From Sutterellaceae bacterium (GTDB taxonomy: Bacteria; Pseudomonadota; Gammaproteobacteria; Burkholderiales; Burkholderiaceae_F): DNA of 5,902 nt. Shown piece by piece: positions 5,337 to 5,902 of this stretch. The position numbers were made by a program, and so were the translations under genes. Each line of letters starts with the position of its first letter. The stretch's first letter is position 1. Under the pieces are notes generated by a model. It ran no database searches and was not told the origin of the DNA. It saw only the letters and a list, made by a program, of their open reading frames with translations. The DNA is taken from NCBI GenBank assembly GCA_030531135.1, contig JAUNOJ010000115.1:1-5902 (forward strand), in the 5' to 3' direction.

Positions 5337-5810
5337 TTAACGACGGCGACGCGTATTTTCCGGAACGTCGAACGTGCCGCGCTTGGTGCCCATTTCACGC
5401 CAGAACTTGCGACCGAAGGCGCCGATCGTATAGACAAGCAATGCCATCCCAAGGCCGAAAAGCACCGACACCAAGGTCGAGCGCTGCCACAGGAAGATGG
5501 TCGAGACCATACCGACGATGACACTCGTCCACTCCAAGGCACCCATGCCGGGTTTGCGCTTTTCCAAACCGATTTCGGCGCGCGAAAGCTCTTCAATCTG
5601 AATCACGCGTTGCACGTTGGCTTCTTCGTCTTCGGTCACGGGACCGTGCTCGGCAGGAATCTCTACCTTGCGGCTTTTGAGAATCTTGACGATGGCCGCA
5701 TAGTCGGTGTCGGTCATGGAAGAAGCAAACTTTTCCAACAAGACTTCGGTCGGGGTATCTTTAAGTTGCGTGACGCGGTTGCGCACGGCTTTTTTATTTT
5801 CGGTTGCCAT
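5337..5810 (-). CDS. Uncharacterised two-helix membrane protein downstream of ispF
   Basis: A 157-residue protein not recognised as a named family. Residues 1-90 are soluble and highly charged, beginning with a basic stretch (KKAVRNR) and including an acidic TEDEEANVQ near 59-67. Two hydrophobic helices follow at about 92-108 (WTSVIVGMVSTIFLW) and 112-131 (TLVSVLFGLGMALLVYTIGA), joined by a very short turn with QR, so this is a helical hairpin with both ends probably cytoplasmic. The tail is basic and ends in RRRR. There is no signal peptide and no catalytic motif. The ATG at 5810 starts 29 bases after the ispF stop with no obvious Shine-Dalgarno; cotranscription with ispF and translational coupling are likely. 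It is closed by the terminator at 5276-5314. It is very probably real, given operon placement, its own terminator and a well-formed membrane hairpin. Confidence 0.8.
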   Translation of the reverse strand: MATENKKAVRNRVTQLKDTPTEVLLEKFASSMTDTDYAAIVKILKSRKVEIPAEHGPVTEDEEANVQRVIQIEELSRAEIGLEKRKPGMGALEWTSVIVGMVSTIFLWQRSTLVSVLFGLGMALLVYTIGAFGRKFWREMGTKRGTFDVPENTRRRR

Positions 5811-5839
5811 TTGTTTATAGGGTTTGTTGGTCGTAATTC

Positions 5840-5902
5840 TTAGAGTTTAGCCAAAAGCGCAACGGCTTGGACGCTCACGCCCTCTTCTCGGCCTTCAAAG
5901 CC
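5840..5902 (-). CDS. ispF: 2-C-methyl-D-erythritol 2,4-cyclodiphosphate synthase, C-terminal end (partial)
   Basis: The last 20 residues of IspF, running off the right edge in frame and ending in TAA at 5842-5840. The peptide GFEGREEGVSVQAVALLAKL matches the conserved IspF C-terminus (E. coli GFTGRGEGIACEAVALL). IspF is the MEP-pathway enzyme that cyclises the CDP-methylerythritol phosphate intermediate with loss of CMP, supplying isoprenoid precursors. The family is a cytosolic trimer with a divalent metal site, and those residues lie outside the window. The gene is often found after ispD, which would be further right. The short length limits certainty, but the motif is distinctive. Confidence 0.85.
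   Translation of the reverse strand, partial: GFEGREEGVSVQAVALLAKL

Noticed and set aside
5268..5843. Plus-strand frame of 191 codons opposite the small membrane protein
   Set aside because: It runs through the terminator and antisense to a better-supported gene and the ispF end, and has no recognisable domain.

Overview
All the genes recognised here read leftward (minus strand), so transcription runs from the right edge to the left. In that order they are: the last codons of ispF (isoprenoid precursor synthesis); a small two-helix membrane protein of unknown function; an orphan ATPase of the AAA/DUF4143 type; nrdA and nrdB (class Ia ribonucleotide reductase); and a small DUF486 (DMT-like) membrane protein. 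The left 338 bases hold no convincing gene but contain several strong inverted repeats.

The MEP-pathway gene ispF, NrdR-type control of nrdAB, a DUF486 protein and Shine-Dalgarno-led genes point to a bacterium, most likely Gram-negative and proteobacterial. A betaproteobacterial host such as a Sutterellaceae-like gut Burkholderiales is a guess from overall style, not a demonstrated placement. Most genes have a balanced base composition. The exception is the stretch at 5131-5220, with 18 G/C in 90 bases.

Region by region. 5840-5902: ispF 3' end, then 29 bases to the 157-residue membrane protein (5337-5810), closed by a good intrinsic terminator (5276-5314). 5112-5275: very AT-rich control region of the ATPase, with two 17-bp direct repeats flanking a TATAAT box and, further upstream, a 9-bp inverted repeat. 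3843-5111: the ATPase. 3597-3842: control region of nrdAB, with a good NrdR-box match at 3626-3641. 1821-3596 and 798-1805: nrdA and nrdB, 15 bases apart. 709-758: strong terminator for nrdAB. 339-689: DUF486 gene. 1-338: hairpin-rich non-coding stretch.

How the genes work together: NrdA and NrdB form one enzyme that makes deoxyribonucleotides. NrdA lacks the N-terminal ATP-cone, so classical dATP shut-off through that domain is not expected, and transcriptional repression by NrdR (encoded elsewhere) may carry more of the control. The ATPase appears to be a self-contained accessory unit with its own operator-like promoter, set between two housekeeping units. Nothing seen ties it functionally to either neighbour. 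No CRISPR array, rRNA, tRNA or complete insertion sequence was recognised.
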